Positions 1 to 15,192 of a stretch of 64,000 nt of DNA are shown here, piece after piece (the first letter of the stretch is position 1; each line of letters opens with the position of its first letter). The notes below the pieces were generated by a model that saw only the letters and a list, made by a program, of their open reading frames with translations, did no database searches and had not been told where the DNA came from. The DNA is from Allacma fusca (taxonomy: Eukaryota; Arthropoda; Collembola; Symphypleona; Sminthuridae): positions 34,097,565-34,161,564 of the forward strand of contig OX359248.1 of NCBI GenBank assembly GCA_947179485.1. Reading direction: 5' to 3'. The translations under genes were made by a program, and so were the position numbers.

Positions 1-565
1 GTTGGGAGGTACATATGACTATAACTTTGAGGAACTTGAAAATTCGAACAAGTGAAATGATAAAAGAACCAAGTGGGTAGTCGGGTAGACGATAATAATA
101 ATTATTACATGTGTAGGTACATATCTGAATTAAATTATTGAAAGTATCGAAAAATAACTCATAAAACTCTGATCTTCTGGAATATCTTTGGATTCTGTCC
201 CATTAAATCTCGTATAACTAATTATCCCATTCCTTGAGAGTTCCTGGTTGAGTACGAATGAAAACATTTGAAATTGTTGTTGGTTGAAAATTCGTGTGAT
301 TTAGAAAAAAACCGAGGACAACATATTTATCCTCTGTTCATAATTTTGTGTGGACGATGACATTTTACTTCTGTGAATGAGTGTGCTGTGCACACACAAG
401 CGTGCACTAAACACCTGCGATTTTTGCTCATCTGTGGATTAGATTGTGGCGTGAAAATAAATCCCATCTCGTTTATAAATTCTCTGTGTATGTATCTATC
501 TGTGAGGATAGTATTTAAAGTATGTACCTTTGGTACTTCATATAAACTCTTCCTGATTGAAGTGA

Positions 566-596
<31 letters not shown>
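566..596. repeat. (GA)n microsatellite
   Basis: Near-perfect GA dinucleotide run with one GG interruption. Confidence 0.9.
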
Positions 597-597
<1 letters not shown>

Positions 598-3500
598 TTG
601 AAAAAATTAAGGAATTCAAGAATATTACTGTATATATAGCCGGTAATGACAAAGTAATTTAATCTTGTCTCTCTTTTATTTATTTTTTGCATTGTAACTA
701 TCCATAAGTACAAGACTGTACACTTGTACTGTATTATAAGGATGGAAGAGGCTGAAAGTAGTTTTTTCCCCTTTGAGTTCCCTTTTAAGTCTAGATCAAG
801 GTTTTTTCTTCCTGGCTCGTACTCACAGGTAGATACATATCTAATTACATATAAGTTTATAATGGGAAAGAGTATCTCTGTAGGTATGTGTGTATTACCA
901 TTGAGTTGTTTTTCTTGTGCACTCCCTCTATTCTTATAATGTAGTGGTTCTTTGTATTTTTTATTTATTTTAGTACAAGTTACTACTATTCTCTGGATTT
1001 TTTGGTTCCGTCGGTTTAGGTACATATACACAGTTGTTATCTATGTATGTATGTAGAGGAAGGAGAGAAGGAATTGTGACAAAGTTTGTCCTATCCTGTA
1101 CTATGACAATATAAAATTTAAGTTCCTCTATATAGTAGAATTAGGAACAGATCTTTCAAGTATATGTATATTTGTAATGGTTGAGGCTATACAATGTAGA
1201 CTTGGAGTATCCACAGATAAATAAATAGGTAGGGTTAGATATAGTGGTGGTGGTTGGTCTAGGAGTAGTAGCAGTTTGTTGTGTGCTGTGAATTTAAATT
1301 TCACGTGCGTAATCACAATGTTGTTTGAAGTGAATAGCTCTTCCGTGTTGGTTTTCAGGCGTTGTTCGTCAAGTCAGGAAAAGGGCTTCCATCCATGGAA
1401 TCCATAACCTGTAGCCAGAATAATTATTATTAGTACTTCAACAACTAGTGCACTTTGTAATGAGATTGTACTTTGTAGATCGTGAGTTCTGTCTATGTAT
1501 TACAGTATGTATAGAGGTATGTATGTATGTATGGAGGCTTCAACATGTACCATCATACATAATAAGTACAGAATAGCCATGGACGTGAGTGATTTATTAT
1601 TACGGGTGATGCGTTAAAGTGTGAGGGAATAGAATGGGGGTATATGGGCAGTTTATAACTTGTAACAATCATAATCGTTTGCTTTTATATCAAAACTTTT
1701 AGCCTGCTTGAGAAACTCACCTAATGTATACTTTTGTGCAGAACTTTAAATGTATTTCTGCATCATGGTCGAGACTTGTTCATTCATTGTGTTTTTGGAT
1801 TTAGTTTTACAACTATAGTAATAATAATAATAATGATTATTATTATTGTTATAAGTACATGAAAATATGTATAGCAAGGCTGTGCTGTGATCCATGAATA
1901 TCTCTCTCTTGGAGGAAATTCGGTCAGTGTACGTATCTATATCTGTCTATGTATGGGCAAGAACTTTTTTTTTTAATGTGTAAAAATATAGGGAAATGGG
2001 TTTTGTTGGAATCACCCGCACAAGATATAAAAGACAAGGAGTGAGGAAATGCAACAAAGGTGTTCCTTTTTATCATCTAGGGATGATTGCTTGAGTTACT
2101 TTACCCTTGAATTTCAGAACTGAGGGTGTATTATTGTATGCATCTGTTAAATTATGTCCAATCTTTTATTTCCTGGTAAAAGCTGAGGAACTCGGGGAGG
2201 GACAAATTACAGATGTCTTACATCTATACGGCTAATTATATATATATATAAATATATTAGGTAGTAGTAACGGAACAGTAGCTATGTCTATAGTTACATG
2301 ACATTTAAGTATCTATCTATGTACGTACTAAATGTTTTTATATGAAGACATAAAACTATAATCAAAAATGGAATAATTGGTTATTGGTTTATAATGCGGA
2401 AGTAATGTGTTTTCGTGGGGATTAATGGGAGGTAGTAGTAGGATACACGGATACAGGGATATCTATATTTATATTTGGAATGTACATAGAGTATATATGT
2501 TTGGAAGTTAAAAAGGGATGAGGAGATGAGGTGCTCGGACAGTAGGATAGGATGCAGGCATGCAAATGCAAGTATGCATATGCAGGAATTATGAATTTAT
2601 GGCATTTGATAAAGTGATGGTCTAGGTCTTGATGTTAATTTAGCCATAAAGGTTGCTCGAGGTTTGAGGTGACAGGACTGCCTGTCGCGGTTGACATTAA
2701 ACATTAATTTGATGTGTGAGATACAATGATGATAACATTATGGAAGTAGTGTTTGTGTCTATGGGGGTAATCTACATATGTACAACTATGAATAATTATT
2801 ACGGATATAGGGGAATCCAATAGTGTGATGAGTAAATGGAGATAGGAACATAAATTCATATCACTATGTATCTTCCTGGGTCAGGTAGAGGGGAGTATAT
2901 CACTTGCATTCTTAAATGGAAGGACTTGGACAATTTGAGCTGTCACAAAGGAAAGACACATGGTTGTATTATATATCTATGTCTTGGGCTTAGGAAGACT
3001 TCCGTAGGTTGAAGTTCATGCTCAAGCGAGGACAGTATATTTTTTATTTCCCATGGTTTTTCCCCTCTCTCCTATGTTTTGCCTTACTTACCTACATACA
3101 TACATAAAAGATACTGTCATAGTAGTACTATCAATAGCTATTACTGTGACACTCAATATTTATGTATTTATTTACTTAAGGATCCCATTGGGGGGAAAAT
3201 ATATCAATATAGGTGCATTTTTATACCTTAACGAGCTTCTAATGTTTTTTTTTGTTTGGGTGTGTGTATGTGTGTGATTGTATTTTTTTATATGTATCTA
3301 CATATGTATGTACATGTGTGTCTGCGCTTGTGTCCATGTTTTGAAACATGTGAAGGCAAAGTTCATGTATGAGGCGAGTAGTTTTGATCCTCTCATTTGA
3401 TTTAAATGATCTGCAGCTTTCAATTTTCCTCACGTAGCCGCTATTACAATTTGTACGTGCTGTAAGATTGCTCCACAAGGAGTTTTATTATCAGGACTGC

Positions 3501-3745
3501 CCTCACACAGCTGTGGAGATTCACATGCCAGAAGTGATTGTCAACATGGACTTGTAGGGTTTCAATGTGATTTCTGTGAAGGAAACAAGGAGCAGTCATG
3601 AGATTGTACTTACATAGTAGGGAAAAGGTGAGCTGGGGTCCGCTTAATTGTTAACAGTGAGTTACGTTACTACATTATTTGGATTGGGCATCTGCACAAG
3701 AGTCACATTGACTTTGATGTGTGAAAGAACAATAAATTAAAAGGA

Positions 3746-3772
3746 CTTCTTCTTCTTCTTCTTCTTCTTCTT
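3746..3772. repeat. (CTT)9 microsatellite
   Basis: Nine uninterrupted CTT trinucleotides in non-coding sequence. Confidence 0.9.
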
Positions 3773-5332
3773 AGTCTGCTCCTTCTTTATCTTGTTCCTA
3801 CCACTATGCTCAGACTCACCTCTCTCACTCCTCTGTAATCACGATTATTTATTTGGAGTCATAAATTCCTCAGGAGATATATTAGAGTGATCATGTGTGA
3901 GATACTAGTTACGCTCGACTGTAGTATCTAGTTCCTTGGGACTGCGTAGGAGTAAACTATATAATTACTTGAATTTTGATCTCTGGGATCCCTGTCACTT
4001 CCTGATCTAATTTGATGGGGAGGGAGGACAAACATTGCTCTGTCCTGATTGATTTAAGCATATTTTTTAAGCTCACATTTTCAGATTTACATTCTTAACT
4101 ATGCTCCTTGAGCTCTGGAACTCAACTCACTCTTGTGTCCTATATAGGACAATATTATTCTTATAATAGTGATGAAGTAACTCTAAAATTTATTTTAATT
4201 TTTTGGAAATGTGAGACCCATTTTCTCGCATTGTCAGGAGTTTTTGCTCACTGGGATAATACAGAGGTACGGTACAGTTAATTACTTATGTACATACATA
4301 GTACATACATACAGACACGGATGCTTGCTTATACACTCTCAGGTAATATATTATTAGGTGTGAGTGAGGTACCAGATCAGGAGTGTTTGATGTGACGACA
4401 TGGCCGGACTATGACAAGGCCGTTGTTGTCTCACTCACTCCTGTTGGCTGCCTGAGTGAGACACTGAGATGGTATTATTTATGTGTGATTTTTTGATGAT
4501 TATGTCGCTCACTGTTATGACTTCACTTTTGACATATATGTCTCGTTTTTTTCCATATATCTCCTTTTTGTATGATTTATGTTCCATTGTGGGCAACAAG
4601 GTGAAATAATTGTAAGTGTGATTGTGATTCTTAATTAATTTGTACTATTTACTCTTATCCTTTCACGTAGTATCTTTATATATATGTAGGTATGTAATTA
4701 GGTATAGTAAGAGCTCTACCTCTCTCAAGTACTTTCAATTATGTCAGGTTTAAAGCATTGAAAAGTACAAGGGTTTGATTGTAATTATTATTATAAATAA
4801 CCGACCCTACAGTAGATATATGTACTATATCTACTATAGGACAAAGCTTGAAAAAAAAACAATGGAATTATTACAGCGTTTCCTCTCTTCTTTTCATCAT
4901 TCACCGCTAATCATATGGTTGAGCAATTAGCTCTGTATGTTGTGGGAGAGCGATGGCTGGGACTGATTTCTCCATGGGATTTTGTAAGCTGTTGGAAGTG
5001 CATTAATAATTGGGCGTTATATATTACAGCACAGACAATTATTTACTCTATGAGAATCCTCAGTGTCTTCTCGACTGGCCCTTTCGTGTGCTCAATAAGA
5101 ATCTTCTTTGCATTTTTAATTTCTCTTTGTTGTGGAGTCAATTGTGGTATATTAGGGATAAATGGTGGTGAACTTTATTATTGAGAATTCTTACATTTCA
5201 CAGAGTAATATACCTATACATAATATTTAATATTTACAGTTAAAAAGTGTTTGTTGTGCAATGGGCTGGAGTGTAATAGATAATGTGTAAGTATATAATA
5301 GTAGCTGTCTTGTAAATACATACTTTCGTGTT

Positions 5333-5364
<32 letters not shown>
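5333..5364. repeat. (GT)n microsatellite
   Basis: GT run of about 16 units with one GC interruption near the start. Confidence 0.9.
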
Positions 5365-8300
5365 CTCAAGAATATGCCAAGTTCGAATATTTATTAAAAT
5401 TCTCAAGATTCGTGGTTATTGGGACAATAAGTGTATGTACGGTATGTGTAGGTGTATTGATTTTGCTGATATTTTGGAGCTTCCTTAAAGGCCAAATCAT
5501 ACGAGGTTTATTATTTTCTTGAGGAAGGTTACGTATACTATTGCATATACAGTACTTACAGTATAACTTGCTTGTTTGTGAAAAATGATTCGTAATAATT
5601 ATTATTATTCTTGAACAACTCTTCTTCTCTCTCTCTCTGTTCAATTCCTTCAGTTGGTAAATTAAATGAGTTATATATGAATTGAAGGAAGGGGGGGGGG
5701 AAGAATCAGAGGCGAGAAAGAACAACAGAGTTGTAAGCAAATAAATAGAATTTGGATGAGGCATTGTGTGGGTGAAGCTTTTGAATAAAGTTTAATTAAT
5801 ATGAATTCACACATATATCGGTTGTTTACTTTTTATATGGTACCTATTGAGATTTGGCGTGTGGAAAATAATTAGGCGAGTGCGGAAATTATTCAAGTTG
5901 ATTGACTTATGTTTTTTAAACGACGTACACTTGCTCTGCAAGTGTCCGTCTTTGTTTTCTTCTTCTGGCAAGTAAGTATGAAGCCGTTTGCCTCTGGGCT
6001 CGATACCATAAATAATATCAAAGGGAGGCTACTTCATGGAAGGGCTGAGCACCTGGCGTTATCTTCATTAACCGGTCACACACACATTTTTCTGGTACAT
6101 TTATATATATTTGATATGTATACATACTTATACAGAATACTGTACCTTTGGATTTGTAAGAAAAATTCAACCAGTTTTAGATAAATTATCGGGAAATATG
6201 ATTTTTTTTTTCAAAAGAGGATTTTTATAGAGTGTAGATCTTATTGTTAGATTCTTTTGTGGTAATTGTATTAGAATATATGAGCTCTGTAAGATTTTAT
6301 ATGGCTTCCTTCTTCTTTTTTTTTGACAGCAGCCGACGCACACCCTGACATGAACAACGGATATAGAGAATAATGTAATCAAGTCAGATGTTTTAAGAAT
6401 GATGGCTGATTAGAGGGTAGAAGTAGTGACAAGTGAGTCACTTTTTCCAACTATTGACAGGCTCTATAGGATTTGGCATGTCAGGGGATTGGTTGAGAGC
6501 ACTAAATCAGGTTTGCACGCTTCTGCACACAAAGTATTAAGTAACCTGCTGGCTGAGGCAGAGTATTGAAGTATCATTCCGGGTTCTTTCTAATGTGATT
6601 GATCTAACGGTTGTTTTAGAAGTTCTGCTCCTTCTGGTAGAACAGTATAATGGTTTATGACTACTGCGGAGAATAGAGGCTAAACATTTGGTTGTCTTTC
6701 GTAATAGGATTTTGATGATGTTACTTTATCCCACTACTCCTTGTTTACTACTTGAGCCATAGGATACATCTTGTGAATTCTGAAAGTGCAGGTACTTACA
6801 TATGTATACATGTGTTATATTGATGTATCTACCTTTGTACATGTGTATGTATGTAGGTACACACACACACACACACTTTTGAACCTAGTCTACTCTGATT
6901 TGTATTAATGGGAATGCAGAAGCTCATTACAGTTTGACAGTTAAGCTTTGCTCCTTGAGCTGTGGAAGATGATCATTGCTGCACGCCAGTTGAGCGCAGC
7001 CACAGTCTCGGGAGTTTTTGTCCCTCGAAAATGTTATTTTTTTTTTGTTTAGGTCAAGGTGAGAGTTGTAACTTGATATGTGCATTTACCTTCTTTCTTT
7101 AGCTGTAATCTTCTTCTTCTTTTTTTGTTGTTGCTGTAAACGATGCAAGGGAACGGGATTTTCCTGAGAGTGTAGGAACAGTTATGGAGTGTAATATCTG
7201 CGCATATGGCTTTTGCACGGAAGATATATTGTATTGTATCTGTAGGTATTGAGGCATGCATCTATTTGTACGGATGTCGATAGTGTGTAATATCATGAAT
7301 ATATCCTGTGTGCATGTTTTTATGATTCTGCAAATGTTAGTTTTGGCTTTACTTTGGTTTCATTTCCCAAGTTTTGTTGGGGTTTTATTTTTGGGGGTAA
7401 ATCAGTCCACATAGTGTGGGATATAATTTGCTTAACCCTGGGCTGGAAAGGTTGGGTGAGAAAATGATTACATATTTATGAAGTTGTTGTCTCAAACTTC
7501 AGACCTCGGCCTGACCGGGTCTCTCTTTTCAACTGGAAATTGGCAAATGAACAAAGTTCTGGGTAATATTGTACGTAATGGTAGGGGATAGGGTTGAGGC
7601 TGCTGGGGTTCTAGGAATGTTTTAGTTCCTAGACCATTTCTGTCATTATGACTGACACTGTGACTTACTTTGGCATTAGTTTCCCTGAAGGTTCCTGGGT
7701 TTTGTTTTTCCAGTAATTATGGATGCGCTGCATATGTTATTTTGGTATTCTTTTGTGAAAATCTGAGCAAAATATGGTGCTTACATCGGATCAGTATCTA
7801 AAACAAATTTGTCCTGTGCAGTGTGCACATACAACATTTGTCTTTTTCTTTGCAAACAATTCCACGAACTTCCAAAGCCCCGTGTGGTTTGAAATGTATT
7901 TCTGATAATTTAATATCTATATGTATGTATGTATGTATATTTGATTTTTGAAGAGGGATGCTACTGGGACCTGGGACAGAGATTGTTTCACTTATCTCTC
8001 TGTCCGTATGGTTGTCATATGGAATGTGTTAATGATATTGAAGGGTGGGAGTAGTATAATGTGCACTCTGTACAACTGTATGTTTCTTATATAATGTAGA
8101 TATATACATATGTTCTGTAGCCATATAATTACTAGTACAGGGAGTAAATCTACTACTCCCTCTCCCCTATCTACTTTTCGGCTTTGGTCAATTTGACGAC
8201 CTCTGAAAATAAATTAGATTCTATTCCCCCCTCTTTCTGTCACTCTCTCTTTCTCAGTCTGACTTCTTTTTTCTTTAAAAAAAAACTAATATGCGTGCAC

Positions 8301-10105
8301 TGGAAGCCAGCGTTCATACTGATTAGATTTACCATGAAAAAGACACGGTAATATTTCAAGTCGAAGGTTTTTTTTACTACCAAATGTAGTTTTGCATATA
8401 GTGTACTTATATGTTTGTTTACATGGCTTTCTTTGTCATGAAGTAAACATAAATTTTGACGTGGATTGGATAGGGAATGAGTGAGACAAGTGGAAATGGA
8501 GTCATAAATATGATGTATTGTGTTTCTTTTTAAGGCTACTTCCATGAAGTTACTGGCACAGGTAGAATTATTATGAGAGGGACTGTGACACAGTAGAAAG
8601 GACCTACATATTTTAAATGTAATTATGTAATTTCTCTTGGATTGTAGTCACTAATAGTATCAACGATTAGTGTTTTAGTTGCTCTTTAGTGTTGGATTTT
8701 AGGAAAGGATTTAACTTGCTAATGGGACGGGGATGAAGGTTATATGTAGAATTTGAAATTAAATATGAGTGGACGTCGGGAGCACATGTGTTAAAAATGT
8801 AATATGAACCTTGCAGATTTTGGGAAGTGCAGGAGGCTGTCCGTATGTAAATAAATATATGTACATGTGTCTATCTACTGTATGGATGTATGTATGTATA
8901 TGTAGTTGTCCTATTATGAGAGCTGCTTAAATTAAGATGATGAAAAAAGTCTAGCGAAAGTGTACAGAGTACACTGGCCATTGTCGCATGCTGCTACTAC
9001 ATTGACGTAATTACAAAAGTAATTGTGTGTATGTATGTACATATATATGTATGCATTGGAGGTGAGGTATGGGCATGGACCGTATATATGTAGATACTGT
9101 TAATGTACTGTTTATTTATGGATGATGTAGCCGTCTCAAACGGGGTATGGAGGACAGGGCAAAATATGCATAATTTGTTGAACACAGTAGTCGGGATATA
9201 TAATTATATGAAGTATAGTTATGTCTATGCAAAACGAAAAATGATTTTTTCCTGCCCTTTTTACTTCATCATACACAGTCCATTATTTACTTGTCTCATG
9301 GCTTTTGACTTGAAAAAGCTTCGCTATATAGACTTGTGATAGATAATCCAAGTATAATTTTTCTATTCGATTGTAATGGGCTACTAAGTATTTAGCGTAA
9401 GTACTACTGTGCATGTAATTATCGTTGTATTTGGACCCTGCGTGTTTACCCCCATGGGCTATCTCCACTGATATACATAATTGTAAGTAAATACATAAAT
9501 TGCAGTTATAGTTGTGGTAAAAAAAAATATATAAAATAATGGGTGAACAGTTATAATGGGCTTTATGAAGAAATGCATATGGGCTTCAAAAAAGAGGGAC
9601 TTGTCTGGCACGAAGACATGAAATGGGAAGGAAATGTTGGAGAGCGATAAATTATTATCAAGATTTTGAGAAATACTTCAGACAGATGTAAGTCCAGTAA
9701 TGCAGGGTTGACCATATATATGTATGTAATATGTACATATATATATATATAATTATTATGTGACTAAATGGGAGTGAGTATGACTATGATGAGTTTTTAT
9801 TTTTCATATACCTATATACATATCCGATCGAGAGTGTGGGTTAGTACATTTTAAGAAGATAGATTCTCAGTTAACATTGTCATGGTAAACACGGAGTTCA
9901 CAGAAACAGCATGAGGGTTGAAAATAAAATTGATGGTGTTGACTGTACATGAATCCACTTGTTTGGTCAGGTTAGGGTTATGGTTGGTCACGTTATTGCT
10001 TGCAACTACTACACCATCCATTATTTCCCATTTGCAAGGTTACCTCTAGTTCTTTGCCTTTACCTTACTTACCCACTGGTCTGTTGCGAAATTTCTGGTT
10101 TCTTC

Positions 10106-10126
10106 CTCTCTCTCTCTCTCTCTCTC
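10106..10126. repeat. (CT)n microsatellite
   Basis: Uninterrupted CT run of about ten units. Confidence 0.85.
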
Positions 10127-10714
10127 CTCTCTAACTCCCTATTATTTTTTCCCTGCAGTTTCTGTATTATAGAGAAAAAAAAAGAACACGAGACTGCACT
10201 AAAAAAAATAGTTGGATATTAAATTTCCCGGAGTTTTCCCGCTTGGACTCATGACACATTTTTTTTAGATATAGGATTTTTGTACCCAGCTGTAGTTACT
10301 TATACTTACACTATGTTTTTAGAATATTTGCCAAATTGATGCATTTAAAAGGTATCGTGTGGCGTGCTTTTAAAAGCAGAACTCCATGGTATGTCATAAT
10401 AATCTTTAAGCTTTGGTCATTTTGTGACAGGTTTTGACGTCAGTCTTCTCTGCACCTATCTTACATTTCTGAGATATATCTACATGTGGGTTTTCTCATG
10501 AGAATGTTTTCCCTCTCTGAATGAAAATGTTATCTATATATGTAGCTATGAGAACTCTTCACTGTGGACGAAGGGAAAAGATGAATGAGAGGGAAATCTA
10601 TTTTCGGAATAAAATGCTTGACTTTTCTTGACTGCTGACTAGAGTAGCTTTTGTCACGGTGTAATCAATAAAACTTTTTTATTATTATTATTATTTCCAT
10701 CGTTGTCGCGCTTG

Positions 10715-10719
<5 letters not shown>

Positions 10720-10764
<45 letters not shown>
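10720..10764. repeat. (CT)n microsatellite
   Basis: CT run of more than 20 units with one GT interruption. Confidence 0.9.
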
Positions 10765-10765
<1 letters not shown>

Positions 10766-11295
10766 TCACATCTTATGTTTGTCCATCTATCAACGGGTGG
10801 TGGTTAGTTCTCTCCACTATAGTTCTTATATATTTATGTGCACAGAGGTAGGTTCAGGAGGGAAGACGAGACACAGGGAGAGACAGAAAACTCCGTTGTG
10901 ATGCATAAAAATGTTGAACGGTGTTTTTCGGGGGGATTTGACATTGTATTTATGTATGTATTCTACACTAATGGGAATACTTATATTTATAGACATACAA
11001 TATTGTACAATACTAGTTGTACATACACACTCCTGCCTACGACTTTTAATGGCGTGGAATGGAAAAGTTGGATAATTTGCCCTGATGATAGCATAAGTGT
11101 TTCCTTTTTTACCAAGGGTAGGCCATATGTACATATAATTATATTATATACATATACCTGTCTTGACTGCGTAGGTGCTGATTTTCATAGCTGAAGGAGC
11201 ATTTTTGAAAGGAACACATGGAGAAGACGAGCAAAAGGCTCTGTATTGAATTGATGCATAGATGTATGTAGATGAGTGTCAGGAGAGTCACACAG

Positions 11296-11298
<3 letters not shown>

Positions 11299-11328
<30 letters not shown>
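11299..11328. repeat. (GA)n microsatellite
   Basis: Uninterrupted GA run of about 15 units. Confidence 0.9.
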
Positions 11329-11331
<3 letters not shown>

Positions 11332-12822
11332 GTGAAAAATGAGATCAAGTCTGGGATGACAGTTGAGGTTACACCGTACAAAGTCCCATTGCCAGTGATT
11401 TTTGTGGCACTTGTAGATACATTGTTTGGATGTGTGTATTTCGTACACTTTCAATGTGTAAAGGCTTTTTTTTCTCTGTGGATTTTATATCTATGCCAGT
11501 AGTATTAGTGAACCCACAGGACACATATGTGCAAGTGTAGTTTGTAAAGATTCCTTTGAGGAAAATGGAAACCATTGATTCGGTTCATGTTCAGTTTTTC
11601 CATGGGTATGCAAAAACTTGGTGAATTGTACATATGTACAGAAGTTGATTGAAGGGAGATGATATAGAAAAGATGGGAAATACTAATGATATGAGGAAAA
11701 TCCTTTAGAAGCTTGTAAACATATGACTCTAATATCTAAGCTACAGCTTGAAGCTACTACTGTGTACTTGAGGAAATGGTAGGAGAATGACAAATTCTTG
11801 ATGAGAATGTTAAAAGGGTTTGAGTAGTGGATGTGGATACTAGTAGTACTAGGGAGCAATCAGTAGTGGGATAAGTTGGTAATAATTTTTATACGTGTGG
11901 GTTATTTTATACGTAACCGGATGAATCGAGTCCGACCCGTGAAAAATGCTCTTTGAAGGCTTTTCTTCCCTGTTGTGTTGAGACCATGTATGTTTTATTA
12001 TGTACACGTGTGTGTCTCTGTCTGTGTTCGTGTCGGACGACCCCACTATTACTAAAAGGTGTTGATGCTCTTAATGGATTGCATGTCCAGGAATAATTTT
12101 CTTGTTAGGGTTATTGCAATATCACATTCCTTTGACTTAGTGAATAAAGGCTATTATTATGTTATGCCAGGTTTTTGATATTACATGGATACATCCTAGA
12201 AACTTTTCTCTGTTCAAGTTCAAGCTTCTTAATGGCTATGGGTTTGTGTGGATGTACATATATTTTATTTTTATTATTTTTTTTTAAAGCAAATGTCACC
12301 CAGTCACCCTTGCACTTTGTCTCTTATTATTATGGAATGTGTTGTTAACTTGAAGGTCGGAGTCTTTTCAAAAATTAGAGCAAATTTAATTTGGGATGAT
12401 TTCTATTATCTCTTAGAGTATCCGTAGGCTCCACAGGGTCCTGACATGAGAAGTATTGAAATTTGGCATTACACGATTAATTAGATATTGCATGGCATGA
12501 TGGTAGAGTATGAGCACTTGAGTGAGGGAAAGGTTACTGCTGTTGTTATTATTTTATTATGGTAGTGGTGGTTACCAAAGGAGAGGACGGAGGAAGAAGC
12601 ATTGACAGATAATGAAAAAAATGATTTATCATAATCCTTACACTTTAGAATTGTTCTGCCTTTTCCCAACGCCTTTGTAGAATGATTGAACTTGACTATG
12701 TCAAGCTGAGGATGTTTATAGTGTGTGAATTCATTGCGGGATATTGGAGATATTTATTTTTTTGAGGCGCATTGAGTATGACGATAATAAGTATAATTAG
12801 TTATGTATAGTTACGTACATAT

Positions 12823-12833
<11 letters not shown>

Positions 12834-12870
<37 letters not shown>
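12834..12870. repeat. (AT)n microsatellite
   Basis: Pure AT run of about 18 units, preceded by three ACATATAT-like blocks. Confidence 0.9.
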
Positions 12871-12872
<2 letters not shown>

Positions 12873-15168
12873 ATTACAAAGCTGTGACAGAGTGAAACTC
12901 TCCGAGGTCACGTTGACTCTTTGGGCATGCTCTTAAATATATGTATGCACATAATTATGTTCATGCATATTGTTAAGATCGTTATATACTCTACACTTAT
13001 TATTTTCACAGGGAGATTCTCAAGGCTGGAAGGAGAGGCGTAGTGTTTGGATATTCTATATTTTGATCGATTTTGAGAATTGTTTGTCAATTATTTGTTT
13101 TATTGTTCGAGAGGAAGGAAATTGCCTTGTTATTTAAGGAATACAATGGAATTTTCAAAGTAATACAAGTATTTAAAAACTATTTTCGACTGGATTTTGT
13201 AATATAACGTAAGTTTGTGTAATTAATTAGTATGTCGGAACTTGTAAGAGTATTTTTTTTTGAAATAATGGAATCTGGTAAAGATCGTGTGTACATAATT
13301 TCTGGAGTGTGGATGGCTGTTTCTTTGAAAATGGAAAAATGCCGAGTCAGTCCGTTGTTGTTGTCAATTAAACTAGATAAAAGAGTGGATGTCTGTGTAT
13401 GTATTTATCTTTGAGTTCTGTTCTGTTGAGAGTATACTTGTAATAAAATTAGTGGTTGACGGAAAATACTAAACAGGACTATATGTGGATTCTTCCGCAA
13501 TGAGAGTCAAGTTGTTTGTGCTCTCTCTCTCTTTCTCTGTCTCACTACTCACGAGAACAGAGCTTTTGAACTCTTGATTGTATTGTATACTTTTGCGCGA
13601 TTTTTTTTGCACTATACTACAGTACAGTACAGTATCTATGCCAAGCGTTCTTATCACCACTGTTTTTCCTTCTATTTTTTCCTCCGCTCGGTATCAATTG
13701 CAGTGTTGAATATACTCTCGATTAACGTCAGGATTTACTTCCTGAATCTTGATTCAAGACTTGTAATTTCTATTAATAGGGATTTGATTAGGGTAGTAAT
13801 TTAAAAAGAACTTCAACAAGTTTTAGAGCGTGGAAAGTTCCAACACAGAATGTTTGTATGGGTTATAGATGCTTGTTCCTATTGGATTTTTTTTTAAATC
13901 CTGTGGTGTATCTGTGTATAAATTTTAATTTGCAGCAGACATATATTTACCAGACGAAATCCGCAAAAAAAAATCCCTGGATGAGTGGACGACGTAGTAG
14001 ATTGGAAAAGGGAGATCAGAACATTATGAATAATTATATATATACAATTAGATGTATAGATGCTAATTCTATTTAGTATTATCTATAGTAAAGCTGTGAG
14101 GAGAAAAAACCATATTGAAAACTTGTGGTTTCAATCTTAGTACACGCTACTCATTGCCCTTATTTAGAAAATAAATGGGATGGAGTTTAATAGTTAGGAG
14201 TTAGGAGGAAGCTTTGTATTTTTTTTTTTGACAGGATTTTTAATACTATTGTCATCGTTGTATTGAATTGCTATTAATAATCGAATCGTGTTGCTAGTGA
14301 GGATGATGTCTTGAATATTAAGTCCATTTTTGGACATTGTTTTTGACGATTTTTCTTCTTTGTGCCATCATCTATTTCCACTGGAGAGTTATAATCTTGT
14401 GCTATTACTATCTCCTATGATTGTAGATATCTAGGAGTCATAGGAATGTTTTTCCATGGATCATTGTCTATACACATACACACGTATGGTGTATACATAT
14501 GTACATCCATGCATAATTAAATAGTACAATCGTGTGCTCATGGATTAGATTCTGTTCCTGAAGGATATCACTACATGATGAATGCTTAATACGTGGCAAT
14601 GTTATTATCATAATAGTGTCTTTGTCTCGTTTTAATTTGAGTCTGGTGACGGAGTGGATTGATTTTATAGAGTTGGAATTATTATTATGAAAATTAGACG
14701 CACCTGGGCTTTAGTTTTTCAAGTTGCAGGTGTGTTTGTTGCTCATTGTGAATTGGCTCATTGGTTTGTCTCCAAAGGATCCACCAGATCCTTTGACAGC
14801 CAATTGACTTAGTGAGGATGATTCGATGATATTTTTGTGAGATGTGAGGTCCTCTCCTCCAACTGCTTGTTATTGTGAAGAGGGATAATTTTTGATAATC
14901 TGACTGATTATTGACTGCATGGGTATATGGCTATGGTTGCAGTAAGGAAATCAAAAGGAGAGATGTAGTTATTAGATTGATGTTCACCTGGTCAGTTCTG
15001 ATTTTTTTTTTCTGGTTTGTTGTTGGTTGGGGGGAAGGAGTGTGTAAAAGGATGACAATGCAATTGATTGCAGGCCTGATCAATGGGCAGCTGGTATGGT
15101 GTCGATGGCAATCAGGAGGAAAAGATGGATGATCTTTTTGTTATTTCTCCTAACCCCGTGATTGTGAT

Positions 15169-15192
15169 TGTGTGTGTGTGTGTGTGTGTGTA
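15169..15192. repeat. (TG)n microsatellite
   Basis: Pure TG run of about 12 units. Confidence 0.9.
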